Numbered from the stretch's first letter, positions 51,941 through 54,339 are shown. The stretch is DNA of 64,000 nucleotides from Hippasteria phrygiana (GCA_037893225.1 JAZGUH010000628.1:558001-622000), one strand, 5' to 3'. Numbers and translations: made by a program. The notes: a model not told the origin generated them from the letters alone.

Positions 51941-54339
51941 GTTTTTAATTTTTTTTTAAATATATATATATATATATTTTTTAAATCGAAATTTAAATAC
52001 ACTGACAATTTTGAATGGCCCCTATAAGCATGTTGGATCCAACAATATCCAACAGCAGTCAAGTGTAAGGCCTGCTGAACCCAACAGGATCCTACAAATA
52101 GAACAACAGATCTTTTGTTCACTGCTCAGATCAACAAAATCTAACAGAGAAACTTTGTATCTTGTTGGATTCAGCAGGGTTAGGGTGAATAATAAAGAGA
52201 TTTCAAAATTAAACTTCCAAACTGAATTCAAAATGAAACGGTTACACTTTCTCCCCAAGTAGGGTTTATTTATTTATTTAGGATTTCAAATCTGACCGTC
52301 GGGGACCCAGCAAAGATTTTAAAACTGTCCTCCAGTCTGCAGAAAAAGGTGATATAAGTCGCGCTATGCATTTACATGTAATGGCCCTTTCAATGTTGAG
52401 AGGGTGAATTTTTTTGTCAAAATTCAGTTTGTGTTTTTTGTCTTTAATGACATCTTAAATATCTAAAGTTTCAGGTTTGGTGCACAACAATGTTGATTTG
52501 AGTGAATAAAGTGAATAAAATAACCTTTTTAGAGTGCATTGTTCCATTGCATTGTATTAGAACTAGCTATTTCAAAGCATGTTTTCTCCATTGTGCAATT
52601 TGAACTCCATAGAACTAATTAATATGCAAAAACGCGATATCTCCAGAACGGAAAGGGCTTTGGAGCTCTATCGTTTACCAAATGAAAGCTTACATTTCGG
52701 GCTTTCCAAACATATATAAAACTCATTTTTCATATTTTGCGACATAATATACCTTTTTCCAGAGCGGGTCACTATGTTGCATGCTGTTATCCTTTGCTGA
52801 TTTGTGTATACATGTATGTAAACTTGTCTAACTATTATTTCTTGTTTTTCATTTTCATTATTGATGGGGTGCTGATATGCCAAGAACAGGCTGTGCAGCC
52901 AAGCGTAAACGGAAACAATAGGCACCACACTGAATAGAGTGGTCCTATTCATCGCACTTGGAGCCCCCCTTTTGTGTGAATGAAAGCTTTGTTTGAAAAA
53001 GCTCCATCTATTCATTACACTCCCATTCAAGAACAATATAGTTGAAACATGAATGGATTGAGTATGCGCAGGAATGCACATATAGTGACAACCAGCCAGG
53101 TTTTTTTCGAACCGCGGCTAATGGCCATCGTCCGTACTCAAGAGGATAATTAGAGAGAGACTTCAAACTGCATTCACAGGAACTGAAATCAATTAAACTT
53201 CAAAGTCAAATTCAAAATGAAAAGGAAAGACTTGGGGCAAGTCGAGTCTATTTAGGATGTCAAATCCAATTGCCAGGACTCGGCAAAGATTTAAAACTTT
53301 CCCCTTCATCACTCCGCAGCCAAATTTTGCATCCATTACCCTTTGCTAATTTGTATGGCGTTTTCACACTATGTGCGTTCGACCTGTGTCGAAATCTACA
53401 CGTGTCCAACCCGTGTAGACTTAAAAAATTTCAACACGGGTCAATTACGCTACCTTTTCACACTACTCAACGCGTTTACACGGGTTGAACTCAACCCAGA
53501 GGTGTTTTCAACACAGGTCGAACTTCTCTACCCGGGTCGAGAGCTCTCAACCCACCTCCCGAGCAGGGTTAGTTTCAACCCGGGTTGAGCGCTCTACATG
53601 GGTCAGTGCCGTGTTGAAAATGTTGTAGTGTGAAAAGTCAACACGTGTCGGACCCGGGTACAACACGGAGATTTTTCTTAGTGTGAAAAGGCCTTATGTG
53701 AACTTATGTAACTATTTTAAAACAAATTGTTCTTTGGCAATTTTTTGATTATTAAAAATGGATTACATGTACATGTACAGTAAACATTAACCTTAACCCC
53801 CAAGACCCTTTTTGCTAGGAACCATCTTCAATCCTCCAAAATCCTCTGATTGCCCTGCCCCCCCCCCCCCCCAAAAAAATCCATTCATCCTCAATGTTCC
53901 AAAATCCTCTTTCTCGAAATCCTCAATCCAAAATCCTCCAAAACTGCAAGGAGGATTTTGGAGGATTGAGGTGGGTAAAACCGTGGGTTGGGGTTTAAAT
54001 AAATTTCTTTCTAACTGTCATTCACCTTTGAGAAAGAACTTGCTTAAGTTCAAAACGTCTGGCCAGCTAATTTTTTTATTTGTCATCAATATTAACAGAG
54101 TGGACTGCTGGCAAAACATCATTTAAGAACTTAATTTTGTTGGTGCAAAATTGCCGGCTACTAATATCCGCCACCAATGACATCATATGCCGAACCATAC
54201 CTTCATTCTGCTCAACGTCAGCACTGCGCTTGTTACCCGGCTGTTTCTTGACCAAATTGAAAGCGGTGAGGAGGGCCATCTTTTGTCTCGAAGAAGCCTG
54301 GTGACCAGACTGCTCGTCCGGGGGTGGCTGGGCTGCCAT
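3897..54339 (-). CDS. FBA-DUF4062-NACHT-TPR protein, nephrocystin-3-like (32-exon gene model)
   Basis: This span holds one spliced gene. The model has 32 exons, all with GT-AG borders, and totals 5931 nt (1976 residues) with every exon phase matching. Domain order: polar start (1-67); beta-rich unit with internal repeats (68-523); unassigned region (524-741); FBA domain (about 766-925); DUF4062-like module (about 1009-1128, RVFVSSTFRDFSEERE then GDRYGW); P-loop NTPase with Walker A GESGSGKS (1286-1293) and Walker B VVLVLD (1371-1376); helical segment; TPRs (about 1665-1976). DUF4062, NTPase and TPR together are known from NPHP3 and TTC41-type STAND proteins. The FBA and front half are extra. 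No signal peptide or membrane segment is seen, so a cytosolic scaffold or sensor is inferred. Weak points are the exon 1 donor, the long first intron and the acceptor of exon 5. It is not claimed as the NPHP3 orthologue. Confidence 0.85.
4756..5123. mobile_element. Mariner-type MITE with TA target duplication
   Basis: The ends CAGTGGAACGC and GCGTTCCACTG are inverted and flanked by TA on both sides. Subterminal copies of GCTATACCGAACA occur in both halves. A partial relative is at about 31275-31530. Confidence 0.85.
5835..6076 (-). CDS. Exon 31: two TPRs
   Basis: Acceptor TCTTCAG, donor ATCAG|GTACGT. Residues 1843-1922 include KLTQSDVGLNHPRVAAILNN and LIGAYGKDHVDVATI. The inter-repeat turns G-L-N-H-P-R-V and G-K-D-H-V-D-V-A-T are characteristic of KLC-like TPRs. 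The frame stays open into the intron to 5630, but splicing to exon 32 restores the repeat. Confidence 0.95.
6156..6402. mobile_element. TGTGACC-family inverted-repeat element
   Basis: The left end CGTGACCCACTCTACAAAAA and right end TTTTTGCAGAGCGAGTCAC are imperfect inverted copies. It is intronic, between exons 31 and 30. Confidence 0.7.
6777..7056 (-). mobile_element. SINE-like repeat with tRNA-like head
   Basis: Read on the minus strand it opens with a tRNA-like stretch (A box near TGGCGTGGTGG, B box near GGTTGTGGGTTCGCGCCC). A second copy is at 20028-20315. Confidence 0.7.
7170..7809. mobile_element. 640-bp inverted-repeat element
   Basis: The ends CAGCAGCCGATTTCACGAAA and TTTCGTGAAATCGGCTGCTG are a perfect 20-bp inversion. 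No transposase frame lies inside. A remnant is seen at about 12262. Confidence 0.88.
7850..8075. repeat. Interspersed repeat with CAACCCTACCACC motif
   Basis: Related copies are at about 44213-44330 and 55500-55700, and partial ones at about 10253-10365, 36315-36440 and 40045-40170. Shared blocks include CCAACCCTACCACC and AGAGAAATTATCCCGATTTT. Confidence 0.7.
8194..8314 (-). CDS. Exon 30: TPR
   Basis: Acceptor TATATAG, donor CAG|GTACTG. Residues 1802-1842: WAIRFLRRAEELATDVLGPK and HHYVAAINGQ. The helix ends in L-G-x-x-H, the kinesin-light-chain-type inter-repeat turn. Confidence 0.93.
8640..9077. repeat. Interspersed repeat with TTTGCCTAAAGGCACCCCCT
   Basis: The part from about 8930 matches 19079-19230 almost base for base. 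It splits a further repeat whose undivided form is at 37795-38140. Confidence 0.7.
9386..9531 (-). CDS. Exon 29: TPR
   Basis: Acceptor TCGCCAG, donor ATGGG|GTGAGT. Residues 1754-1801: VLISLGTVSIKLGDLDGARG and HFHEALQRQNKI. The pattern L-x-x-L-G-x-x...L-G-D-x-x-x-A-x-x-x-x-x-E-A-L is a canonical TPR. Confidence 0.95.
10008..10131 (-). CDS. Exon 28: TPR
   Basis: Acceptor AATCCAG, donor GAG|GTTAGT. Residues 1712-1753, LNERLLSELEARYIGSHATI and VYHHAKYQYQTRCIHPDVLE. The spacing and the H-P-D turn are those of kinesin-light-chain-like TPRs. Confidence 0.92.
10367..10775 (+). repeat. Interspersed repeat, TGTGACC family variant A, copy 2
   Basis: Same landmarks as 2697-3110, including the TTCTCGAGATATCTTGACAT block, with a run of C at about 10689-10702 inserted near the 3' part. 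Lies in the intron between exons 28 and 27. Confidence 0.75.
11270..11998 (-). mobile_element. Internally deleted Tc1-type element
   Basis: Terminal inverted repeats of about 75 bp flank the transposase remnant: ACACAAAAAGTAAGTCCCCC on the left and its complement at about 11976-11998. Inner parts (AAGTAAGTTTAACTTTTCAAAGATC against its complement) also pair. The deletion removed the transposase N-terminus. Confidence 0.85.
11443..11913 (-). pseudogene. Tc1/mariner transposase C-terminal fragment
   Basis: The frame encodes FVFMDDNARPHRGREVNAFL and VWPANSPDLKLIEHLWDLLK, the second and third acidic positions of the DD34E catalytic core of Tc1-type transposases (D in D-N-A-R-P-H, E in I-E-H-L-W). 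The N-terminal helix-turn-helix DNA-binding part and first Asp are absent. It is a 5'-truncated, non-functional copy that starts directly at the inner end of the right terminal repeat. It sits in an intron on the same strand as the host gene. Confidence 0.9.
12081..12223 (-). CDS. Exon 27: first TPR-type helices
   Basis: Acceptor TCATTAG, donor GCGAG|GTCAGT. Residues 1665-1712, LGGYEEVEELYLGVLARSEE and FMQLGLLKGAR. The helix pair fits the start of the repeat array. A G-rich tract lies directly next to the donor, inside the intron. Confidence 0.9.
13519..13656 (-). CDS. Exon 26: helical region before TPRs
   Basis: Acceptor ATCACAG, donor CTG|GTAAGC, 46 codons (1619-1664), with LRATILNVAVFERLMSTEEG and then ELPx-free helices (KFQLIKSWQL). 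It resembles the N-L-x-x-F-x-x-L/M motif of NPHP3/TTC41-like proteins just before the repeats. Confidence 0.92.
13729..13796. repeat. Half copy of the CACTGCCAAA hairpin element
   Basis: TTTTTCTTGAAATAAGAAAT continuing to ATCATTTTTGGCAGTG matches one arm of the element at 43737-43904. The other arm is missing. Confidence 0.7.
13866..14085 (-). mobile_element. tRNA-derived SINE, old copy
   Basis: On the minus strand it has a tRNA-like head, then the CTTGAGCAAGACACTTTGTC and CCGCCCAGGAGTAAATGGGT blocks that recur at 61380-61600 and 41764. These look like a conserved SINE central domain. Confidence 0.65.
14228..14377 (-). mobile_element. tRNA-derived SINE
   Basis: On the minus strand GGGCAAGATAGCTCAGTTGG (A box) and GGTTCGAATCCCGCTCCTGC (B box) give a tRNA-like head. 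The tail is TTTCTTTGTTCACTTTGAAA to GGATTGTTTGAC. It ends just beside exon 25. Confidence 0.85.
14422..14619 (-). CDS. Exon 25: helical region before TPRs
   Basis: Acceptor GCGCAG, donor TAC|GTGAGT, 66 codons (1553-1618). It includes GILNFFHDHLRQAVERKYLS and QAFLKLANWFNTQ. The F-x-H-x-x-L-R-x-A-V sequence is typical of the region between NACHT and the repeats. Confidence 0.93.
14836..14991. mobile_element. 156-bp MITE
   Basis: The ends ATATCGTCACCG and CGGTGACGATAT are inverted, and ACGAACTGACAC pairs with GTGTCAGTTCGT inside. GC-rich interior with many GCGC steps. Confidence 0.85.
15390..15474 (-). CDS. Exon 24: STAND helical region
   Basis: Acceptor TGCACAG, donor AAG|GTGGGC, 85 nt (1524-1552). 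It encodes PGLVRDATSALWCSHRGLSE and QELLQFLK. The W-x-S-x-x-G-L-x-E-x-E-L pattern is the winged-helix part that follows the NTPase in NPHP3-like proteins. Confidence 0.92.
16396..16532 (-). CDS. Exon 23: STAND helical region
   Basis: Acceptor GGTCAG, donor GAGAG|GTTCGC (a weak donor, but in phase). Residues 1479-1523, starting VRIYGSFFQLTAAIKEYLGA and ending MQEDFEQKITYE. The frame runs on past the donor into intron sequence. Confidence 0.88.
17353..17728. mobile_element. Foldback element, GGCCAGGC family, copy 1
   Basis: The ends GGAGTGGTTAATCTGTGGTC and GACCACAGATTAACCACTCC are inverted, followed inward by GGGCCAGGC/GCCTGGCC. The interior is rich in further CCAGGCC palindromes. Confidence 0.85.
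17763..17954 (-). CDS. Exon 22: NTPase winged-helix/helical region
   Basis: Acceptor ATCAAG, donor GAG|GTATGG, 64 codons (1415-1478). It encodes IVTGYLKLYGKTLNEEQRSM and then NNPLYLKALLDE. The N-N-P-L-Y-L-K-x-L-L-D/E-E motif is shared with NPHP3 and NWD-type proteins. Confidence 0.92.
18137..18401 (+). mobile_element. tRNA-derived SINE with extra 5' segment
   Basis: An upstream segment (GTCGTGTCCTCATTGAGTGA ... GACTTCTGACTAGCGCCCAC) precedes the tRNA-like head. The head lacks about 14 bases between the anticodon arm and the T arm. The same upstream segment is present at 58845-58980. Confidence 0.8.
18469..18779. mobile_element. hAT-like nonautonomous element with TTCCAGGA repeats
   Basis: The ends CAGGGTTC and GAACCCTG are inverted and flanked by TAAAAA on each side. 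Multiple CCAGGATTTTCCAGG units lie near both ends. Confidence 0.75.
18832..18911 (-). CDS. Exon 21: NTPase, post-Walker B strand
   Basis: Acceptor TTTCCAG, donor AGG|GTAAGT, 80 nt (1388-1414). It encodes DEQDMKWVPRALPGNVCMIL and STLPGR. The W-x-P-x-x-L-P-x-x-V segment followed by S-T/x-L is the expected sensor-strand region of NACHT proteins. Confidence 0.93.
19251..19367. mobile_element. SINE fragment pair forming a palindrome
   Basis: GTGAACAAAGAAGAAAACTGGC runs into TTCGAACCTGCGACCTCCGG, then the same sequence returns in reverse (CCGGAGGTCGCAGGTTCGAA ... CTTTGTTCAC). Two truncated copies are fused head to head. Confidence 0.85.
19934..20530. repeat. CCTCCAAAATCCTC repeat cluster
   Basis: GGAGGATTTTGGAGGATTGA units recur many times, with an entering TTAACCCTAACCCACC end. 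A SINE copy at 20028-20315 interrupts the array. Confidence 0.75.
20028..20315 (-). mobile_element. SINE-like repeat, copy 2
   Basis: Collinear with 6777-7056, including CACTCGAGGTGTGGGCTACA and CAAGGCATTAATAATGCCTC. The B box is damaged by ATGTGTC replacing part of the T-arm. Confidence 0.72.
20622..20788 (-). CDS. Exon 20: NTPase with Walker B
   Basis: Acceptor CCTCAG, donor GCAG|GTACGG. It encodes ELKQFFGFEMMVPSSHRNLV and then TKVVLVLDALNQLD. The hydrophobic strand ending in Asp1376 is the Walker B motif, and the D-A-L-N-Q-L-D sequence is typical of NPHP3-like NTPases. Confidence 0.94.
20936..21245. repeat. GGAGGATTTTGCAGGATT repeat cluster
   Basis: CTAACCTTTCCCAATCCTCC at the left, then repeated GGAGGATT and GCAGGATT units. 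A diverged member of the same family as 19934-20530. Confidence 0.7.
21396..21750. mobile_element. hAT-like nonautonomous element, AGGGCTGT ends
   Basis: The ends TAGGGCTGTCC and AACAGCCCTA are imperfect inverted copies. AATATTCGA-type repeats sit in both subterminal zones. Intronic, next to exon 19. Confidence 0.75.
21963..22315 (-). CDS. Exon 19: NACHT/STAND NTPase with Walker A
   Basis: Acceptor CATCAG, donor CGAAG|GTACTG, 353 nt (1215-1332). It contains FAEPRRRIYIGG, a conserved entry motif, then LVILGESGSGKSALIANW. Walker A GESGSGKS is at 1286-1293 (genomic about 22079-22102). This is the ATP/GTP-binding core, and its Lys and Ser are intact, so nucleotide binding is plausible. Confidence 0.95.
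22576..22650 (-). repeat. tRNA-Ser-like sequence, probable SINE head or pseudo-tRNA
   Basis: On the minus strand it reads GCCGAGTGGCAAGACGTCTG, then GGACTAGAAAGC (AGA anticodon context of tRNA-Ser) and GGGTTCGAGTCCCACCAGAG. The long variable arm of a true tRNA-Ser is missing and the anticodon stem is poor. Confidence 0.6.
23731..24021. mobile_element. Head-to-head pair of tRNA-derived SINEs
   Basis: A minus-oriented and a plus-oriented copy meet at TTTGGGAGACCGCCAACATA and its complement, separated by only about 11 bases. Each arm is over 110 bp and nearly identical. Both carry clear A and B boxes. Confidence 0.92.
24174..24311 (-). CDS. Exon 18: linker before the NTPase
   Basis: Acceptor GGCCAG, donor AAG|GTCAGT, 46 codons (1169-1214). 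It encodes KEKKKKYQESQWHFDRQNLL and ends EGCELIQK. It is charged and helical, as is usual ahead of the NTPase in this family. Confidence 0.9.
24395..24614. mobile_element. 220-bp MITE with central hairpin
   Basis: GTGACTTTTGAGAG and CTCTCAAAAGTCAC are perfect inverted ends. The centre has AAACACCTTGCACCTTTT facing AAAAGGTGCAAGGTGTTTT. Confidence 0.88.
24661..24875. mobile_element. Inverted-repeat element, TAGTCGAG family, copy 2
   Basis: Bounded by TAGTCGAGTCCATCACAAG and GGGACTCGACTCCAACTC. It interrupts another repeat whose intact form is seen near 30100-30220, so it is a younger, nested insertion. Confidence 0.8.
25082..25446. mobile_element. 365-bp inverted-repeat element
   Basis: Ends AATTTGGTCGATTCACAACT and GTTGTGAATCGACCGAATT, then CGCCAGCGGCAAGCCGG and its complement inside. 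Arms total about 45 bp. Confidence 0.87.
25687..25806 (-). CDS. Exon 17: linker before the NTPase
   Basis: Acceptor GATTAG, donor GAT|GTAAGT, 40 codons (1129-1168). It opens LEILHSSLNDVESAANKGRT and continues FFYLREH. The inner acceptor CACAG at 25791-25790 was rejected because it breaks the phase with exon 16. Confidence 0.88.
26477..26647 (-). CDS. Exon 16: DUF4062 module end
   Basis: Acceptor ATTTAG, donor AAA|GTAGGT, 57 codons (1072-1128). It begins VEKCAPYFICMLGDRYGWSQ. The P-Y/F-F-I-x-x-L-G-D/E-R-Y-G-W motif is typical of NPHP3/TTC41/NWD-type proteins. It ends in a helix, KRLEWISQYRYKTSVTK. Confidence 0.93.
26813..27220. mobile_element. TGTGACC-family MITE
   Basis: Terminal inverted repeats TTGTGACCCACTCTGCAAAA and TTTTTGCAGAGCGGGTCACA. 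The centre matches the copy at 41309-41760 in the same family branch. Confidence 0.85.
27222..27617 (-). repeat. Interspersed repeat, TGTGACC family variant A, copy 3
   Basis: Reverse-oriented copy of the element at 2697-3110. It directly abuts a shorter TGTGACC-family element ending at 27220, suggesting nested or target-preferring insertion. Confidence 0.75.
27862..28320. repeat. Degenerate repeat rich in TGACCTTTGACCT motifs
   Basis: Two or three tandem modules share CTTTTCAAATG, ATTTTAC and TTGACCTCAGATGACCTTTG blocks at roughly 110-bp spacing. Origin unclear. Confidence 0.6.
28693..28833 (-). CDS. Exon 15: DUF4062 module
   Basis: Acceptor TTCGTAG, donor GAG|GTTTGG, phase 0 at both ends, 47 codons (1025-1071). 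It contains FFTYVDLRWGITEGQTNDGE and then ISICLRE. D-L-R-W-G-I/V is the second hallmark of this module. Confidence 0.93.
28995..29251. mobile_element. TTAACCAGTTCA inverted-repeat family, copy 1
   Basis: Begins TTAACCAGTTCAGGTC and ends GGCGTGAACTGGTTAA. Shares CAGCGACCCGCTCGCAGCGA with 47951-48197. Confidence 0.82.
29531..29688 (-). CDS. Exon 14: basic linker and start of DUF4062 module
   Basis: Acceptor CCATCAG, donor GAG|GTAAAG. After a Lys/Arg-rich linker (QAKPRAKPTQRIKHKKRE) it encodes RVFVSSTFRDFSEERE (1009-1024). This is the V-F-x-S-S-T-F-x-D-x-x-x-E-R hallmark of DUF4062 modules in NPHP3, TEP1, NWD1 and TTC41-type proteins. Confidence 0.93.
30386..30651. repeat. Minisatellite, 14-bp GCTAACGTCAAACT units
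   Basis: A run of perfect 14-bp units occupies the first 150 bases. The second half mixes these with an 11-bp form (CTAACGTCAAA) that lacks CTG. Confidence 0.95.
30863..31075 (-). CDS. Exon 13: end of FBA domain and linker
   Basis: Acceptor TCCGCAG, donor CTGG|GTAATA. It begins AKDWKTWAGHFGPYVSAACI, the last FBA strands (family pattern K/D-D-x-x-x-W-x-G-x-x-G-x-x-V-x). From my memory of FBXO2, its Tyr-Trp sugar-contact pair aligns with Thr906-Trp907 here, so only the Trp is kept. The rest is an amphipathic linker (residues 901-971). Confidence 0.9.
31275..31530 (-). repeat. Decayed copy of the CAGTGGAACGC MITE
   Basis: It shares AATAGCCACCTGTCACTCTT, GCAACAGTTGGCTTTTCCCT and GGGAGCCAAGGAT with 4756-5123 in reverse orientation. 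Its ends are degraded and only GTTCGGTATAGC repeats remain. Confidence 0.75.
31708..32941. mobile_element. hAT-type element with perfect 8-bp target duplication
   Basis: The ends CAGGGTTG and CAACCCTG are flanked by identical CTTCAGAT at 31700-31707 and 32942-32949. The subterminal regions are ATTTAAATCA-rich. No transposase frame inside. The flanks match an uninterrupted paralogue at about 50638-50760, which shows the empty site. Confidence 0.92.
33328..33535 (-). CDS. Exon 12: FBA domain core
   Basis: Acceptor TTCTAG, donor AAAG|GTATGG. It encodes the core beta strands (832-900): GGFYWLTATLLNQEGEVMEK and later FTFENYGPGVRSVGIETK. The motif N-Y-G-P-G-V-R is the clearest FBA signature in the protein. 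Confidence 0.92.
33584..34028. mobile_element. TGTGACC-family MITE
   Basis: TGTGACCCGCTCCAGAAAAA at the left pairs with TTTTTCCGGAGCGGGTCACA at the right. TA flanks both ends. The interior is nearly identical to 39560-40005 and 52336-52773. Confidence 0.88.
34628..34700 (-). repeat. tRNA-like sequence, degenerate
   Basis: On the minus strand GCTTGGCCTATAGTGGTACT and GACCCGGGTTCGAATCCCGT give A- and B-box-like motifs, but acceptor and anticodon stems do not close. Probably a SINE remnant. Confidence 0.45.
34781..34878 (-). CDS. Exon 11: FBA domain
   Basis: Acceptor TGGCCAG, donor CAG|GTATGA. It encodes FVGSYMECMKYQEVDLLQHF and continues SEKHLDSSPEIQ (residues 799-831). This matches the FBA strand-helix region, where family members read F-V-x-S-y...K-x-Q-x-I/V-D-L. 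Confidence 0.88.
35132..35204 (-). CDS. Exon 10: FBA domain
   Basis: Acceptor ATGTAG, donor ACAA|GTAAAT. It encodes NGDMSSWNYAGDWKNCQGGD (775 onward), which corresponds to the FBA segment in which a Trp-rich, Gly/Asp-rich loop follows the NLLxNPxGE opening. Phase 1 at the end, completed by exon 11. Confidence 0.88.
35311..35486. mobile_element. Inverted-repeat element, TAGTCGAG family, copy 3
   Basis: GATGTAGTCGAGTCCATCAC at the left and GGGACTCGACTACAACTC at the right, with the same internal blocks as the other copies. Intronic, between exons 10 and 9. Confidence 0.8.
36091..36189 (-). CDS. Exon 9: start of FBA domain
   Basis: Acceptor CACTAG, donor GAG|GTAAGA, 33 codons (742-774). It ends NLLVNPSGE, matching the conserved opening of FBA domains (N-L-L-x-N-P-x-G-E/x). 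The preceding helix is not an F-box: no LPxE/L-type motif is present. Confidence 0.9.
36745..36851 (-). CDS. Exon 8: end of middle region and charged linker
   Basis: Acceptor TTGTAG, donor AAG|GTAAGA. It encodes ESKCLATAIMIHDDTYKEPM followed by a charged helix-like stretch ending KADEMKVKQK (residues 706-741). This is probably the linker entering the FBA unit. Confidence 0.8.
37064..37643. mobile_element. Foldback element, GGCCAGGC family, copy 2
   Basis: Outer ends GGGAGCACTGCCTAAC and GTTAGGCAGTGCTCCC, then TCGGGCCAGGCC pairing with GGCCTGGCCCGA. The interior matches 17353-17728 in the opposite direction and carries an inserted C-rich stretch near 37250. Confidence 0.85.
38534..38645 (-). 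CDS. Exon 7: unassigned middle region
   Basis: Acceptor CCGTAG, donor AATT|GTAAGC. It encodes residues 669-705 including MKLIPEVVPRLTAKVVSIPF and GDEVTLDFEN. It continues the beta-rich pattern of exon 6 and joins exon 8 through a split Ser codon. Confidence 0.8.
39079..39186 (-). CDS. Exon 6: unassigned middle region
   Basis: Acceptor CGTAAG, donor GAG|GTTAGT, phase 0 at both ends, 36 codons (residues 633-668). It opens MPVGKSGNLTLKLHSVSDYL. The alternating pattern looks like the first strand of an Ig-like beta-sandwich. A faint likeness to transglutaminase C-terminal barrels was noted but is too weak to use. Confidence 0.8.
39560..40005. mobile_element. TGTGACC-family MITE
   Basis: Same termini as 33584-34028 (TGTGACCCGCTCCAGAAAAA ... 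AGCGGGTCACA), flanked by TA. High similarity to the other copies points to recent activity. Confidence 0.88.
40209..40375 (-). CDS. Exon 5: unassigned middle region
   Basis: Donor GAC|GTAAGT is clear. The acceptor is ambiguous: TTTCCAG before 40375, or ATGGCAG before 40351. Both keep the frame and differ by exactly eight codons. The stretch KFSHLVSPTDNMYSMMSNTK and the following DGFLFSTVNESHPQFADRMS are common to both. Residues 577-632 with the longer form. Family not recognised. Confidence 0.75.
40631..41056. mobile_element. TTAACCAGTTCA inverted-repeat family, copy 2
   Basis: Same termini (TTAACCAGTTCACCTC ... GGCGCGAACTGGTTAA) but a longer, diverged interior. It lies just upstream of exon 5 in the intron. 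Confidence 0.78.
41309..41760. mobile_element. TGTGACC-family MITE
   Basis: TTGTGACCCGCTCTGCAAAA at the left and TTTTTGCAGCGTGGGTCACAA at the right. The interior AATGCTACAGGCCTCAGAC block resembles 26813-27220. Confidence 0.82.
42046..42858. mobile_element. hAT-like element with CAGTGTTCTCCAC ends
   Basis: CAGTGTTCTCCAC and GTGGAGAACACTG are perfect inverted ends. CGTTTG is repeated on both flanks as a likely target duplication. TTTTAGCAGGGCGGC and GGCCTGCCCTGCTAAAA pair further in. Confidence 0.85.
43163..43321 (-). CDS. Exon 4: unassigned middle region
   Basis: Acceptor GTTGTAG, donor GATG|GTAAGT. It encodes about 53 residues (524-576), beginning NEPVTVELEGSPCRIVNQPQ, with alternating hydrophobics as in a beta-strand-rich domain. 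Both flanking phases fit exons 3 and 5. No family recognised. Confidence 0.85.
43492..43553. repeat. (TTTA)n microsatellite
   Basis: About 15 uninterrupted TTTA units next to exon 4's upstream intron. Confidence 0.97.
43691..44124. mobile_element. Inverted-repeat element, TAGTCGAG family, copy 4, interrupted
   Basis: The longest copy. The left end has tandem TCCCTGCAAG units and is split by a 168-bp hairpin element at 43737-43904. The right end is GGGACTCGACTCCAACTC. Confidence 0.8.
43737..43904. mobile_element. Nested hairpin MITE, CACTGCCAAA ends
   Basis: The ends CACTGCCAAA and TTTGGCAGTG are inverted, and almost the whole element folds on itself (TTCTTGTCTCACTCCC pairs with GGGAGTGAGACAAGAA). 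A half copy lies at 13729-13796. Confidence 0.85.
44644..44743. repeat. Minisatellite, 10-bp AAAGGCTGAT units
   Basis: About ten near-perfect AAAGGCTGAT units. Edge units are 9 bp (one A fewer). Confidence 0.95.
44820..45110. repeat. Interspersed repeat with TGTCGGCCGACAAT palindrome
   Basis: Collinear with 48480-48780 (AAGAAAAGTGGAAATTTA, CTCCGATTTTT, AACCAGACTACTA, CAGTATTTGCTATA blocks). A distant relative is at 12840-13270. Confidence 0.75.
45314..46681 (-). CDS. Exon 3: giant exon, beta-rich unit with internal repeats
   Basis: This 1368-nt exon is about ten times the usual exon size in the gene. Acceptor is GTTAACAG and donor ATTG|GTAAGT. It encodes residues 68-523. Internal repeats are visible: FIKTDFSVNAKHGGGTALML (86-105) against TFKTDISVTKHDKYGRALLVL (start 202), with a weaker third copy at LSKYVAHSLLVMCS (345-358). 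A second pair is GELEITGPSESRYS (298-311) and KLVIVGPSAPCRYS (407-420). It is rich in Gly, Ser, Cys and alternating hydrophobics, suggesting stacked beta-sandwich modules. I do not recognise the family. The single large exon may reflect retroposition or domain capture, which is inference. Confidence 0.85.
46870..47085 (+). mobile_element. tRNA-derived SINE, second family
   Basis: The head has GTTGGCCCAGGGGTAGATTC and GACCCGGGTTCGAATCCCAC, followed by CTTTCAGTCCC-like (TTTTCAGTCCCTGTCCGATT) and GGGTTTCCCCCAGAATATCA blocks. It lies just upstream of exon 3 in the intron. Confidence 0.75.
47574..47600. repeat. Poly-G tract
   Basis: Uninterrupted run of about 25 G, 60 bases from the exon 2 donor on the minus strand. 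Other long G or C runs lie at about 20569-20592, 28636-28650 and 63796-63817. Confidence 0.9.
47658..47720 (-). CDS. Exon 2: short linker exon
   Basis: This 63-nt exon follows acceptor TTTTAG and ends at G|GTAATT. It encodes APEELQKVDLHLPPKEIKTI (residues 48-67) and joins exon 1 and exon 3 in phase. It is recognised by frame continuity and splice sites, not by homology, so it is less certain than downstream exons. Confidence 0.6.
47951..48197. mobile_element. TTAACCAGTTCA inverted-repeat family, copy 3
   Basis: TTAACCAGTTCACGTCGG at the left and GGTGTAAACTGGTTAA at the right. Collinear with copy 1. Confidence 0.82.
48480..48780. repeat. Interspersed repeat with TGTCGGCCGACAAT palindrome, copy 2
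   Basis: See 44820-45110. The two copies are in the same orientation in adjacent introns. Confidence 0.75.
49150..49362 (+). mobile_element. tRNA-derived SINE with A-rich tail
   Basis: GACTTCTGACTAGCGCCCAC, then GGCAAGATAGCTCAGTTGG, a B box with one change (GGTTGGAATCC) and the usual tail, ending in a run of A at about 49358-49369. Confidence 0.85.
50194..50574. mobile_element. Foldback element, TTAACCCTAACCC ends
   Basis: TTAACCCTAACCCACTAGG at the left and GGGGGGTTAGGGTTAA at the right. Inside are repeated CCTCAATCCTCCAAAATCC units, with one arm inverted at 50532-50560. Confidence 0.82.
51897..51977. repeat. (AAAT)n and (TA)n microsatellites
   Basis: About ten AAAT units at 51897-51939, then a T run and a TA run at 51958-51977. 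Confidence 0.95.
52018..52190. repeat. TGTTGGAT..CAGCAGG repeat
   Basis: TTGTTGGATTCAGCAGGG-type motifs recur several times in both orientations. Related sequence is at 15684-15880 and 16160-16285. Confidence 0.6.
52336..52773. mobile_element. TGTGACC-family MITE, left end clipped
   Basis: Starts within the left repeat (CTGCAGAAAAAGGTGATATA) and ends in AGCGGGTCAC. Otherwise it is collinear with 33584-34028. Confidence 0.82.
53356..53695. mobile_element. 340-bp MITE, GGCGTTTTCACACTA ends
   Basis: GGCGTTTTCACACTA and TAGTGTGAAAAGGCC are inverted ends. The interior is dense in CAACCCGGGTTGA-type and ACACGGGTC motifs. Confidence 0.83.
53787..53990. mobile_element. Foldback element, TTAACCTTAACCCCC end
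   Basis: CAATCCTCCAAAATCCTC on one side pairs with GAGGATTTTGGAGGATTG at about 53950-53970. Right end degraded. Confidence 0.75.
54201..54339 (-). CDS. Exon 1: proposed start and polar N-terminus
   Basis: The ATG at 54339 has a strong context (A at -3, G at +4) and opens MAAQPPPDEQSGHQASSRQK, a polar, probably disordered start. The frame stays open to about 54076. The best donor is GAAG|GTATGG at 54201/54200, giving phase 1 as exon 2 requires. A second phase-1 donor lies further in, at ATTA|GTAGCC, and would add about 15 residues. Residues 1-46. No F-box is encoded here. The promoter has not been located, and other 5' exons cannot be excluded. Confidence 0.55.
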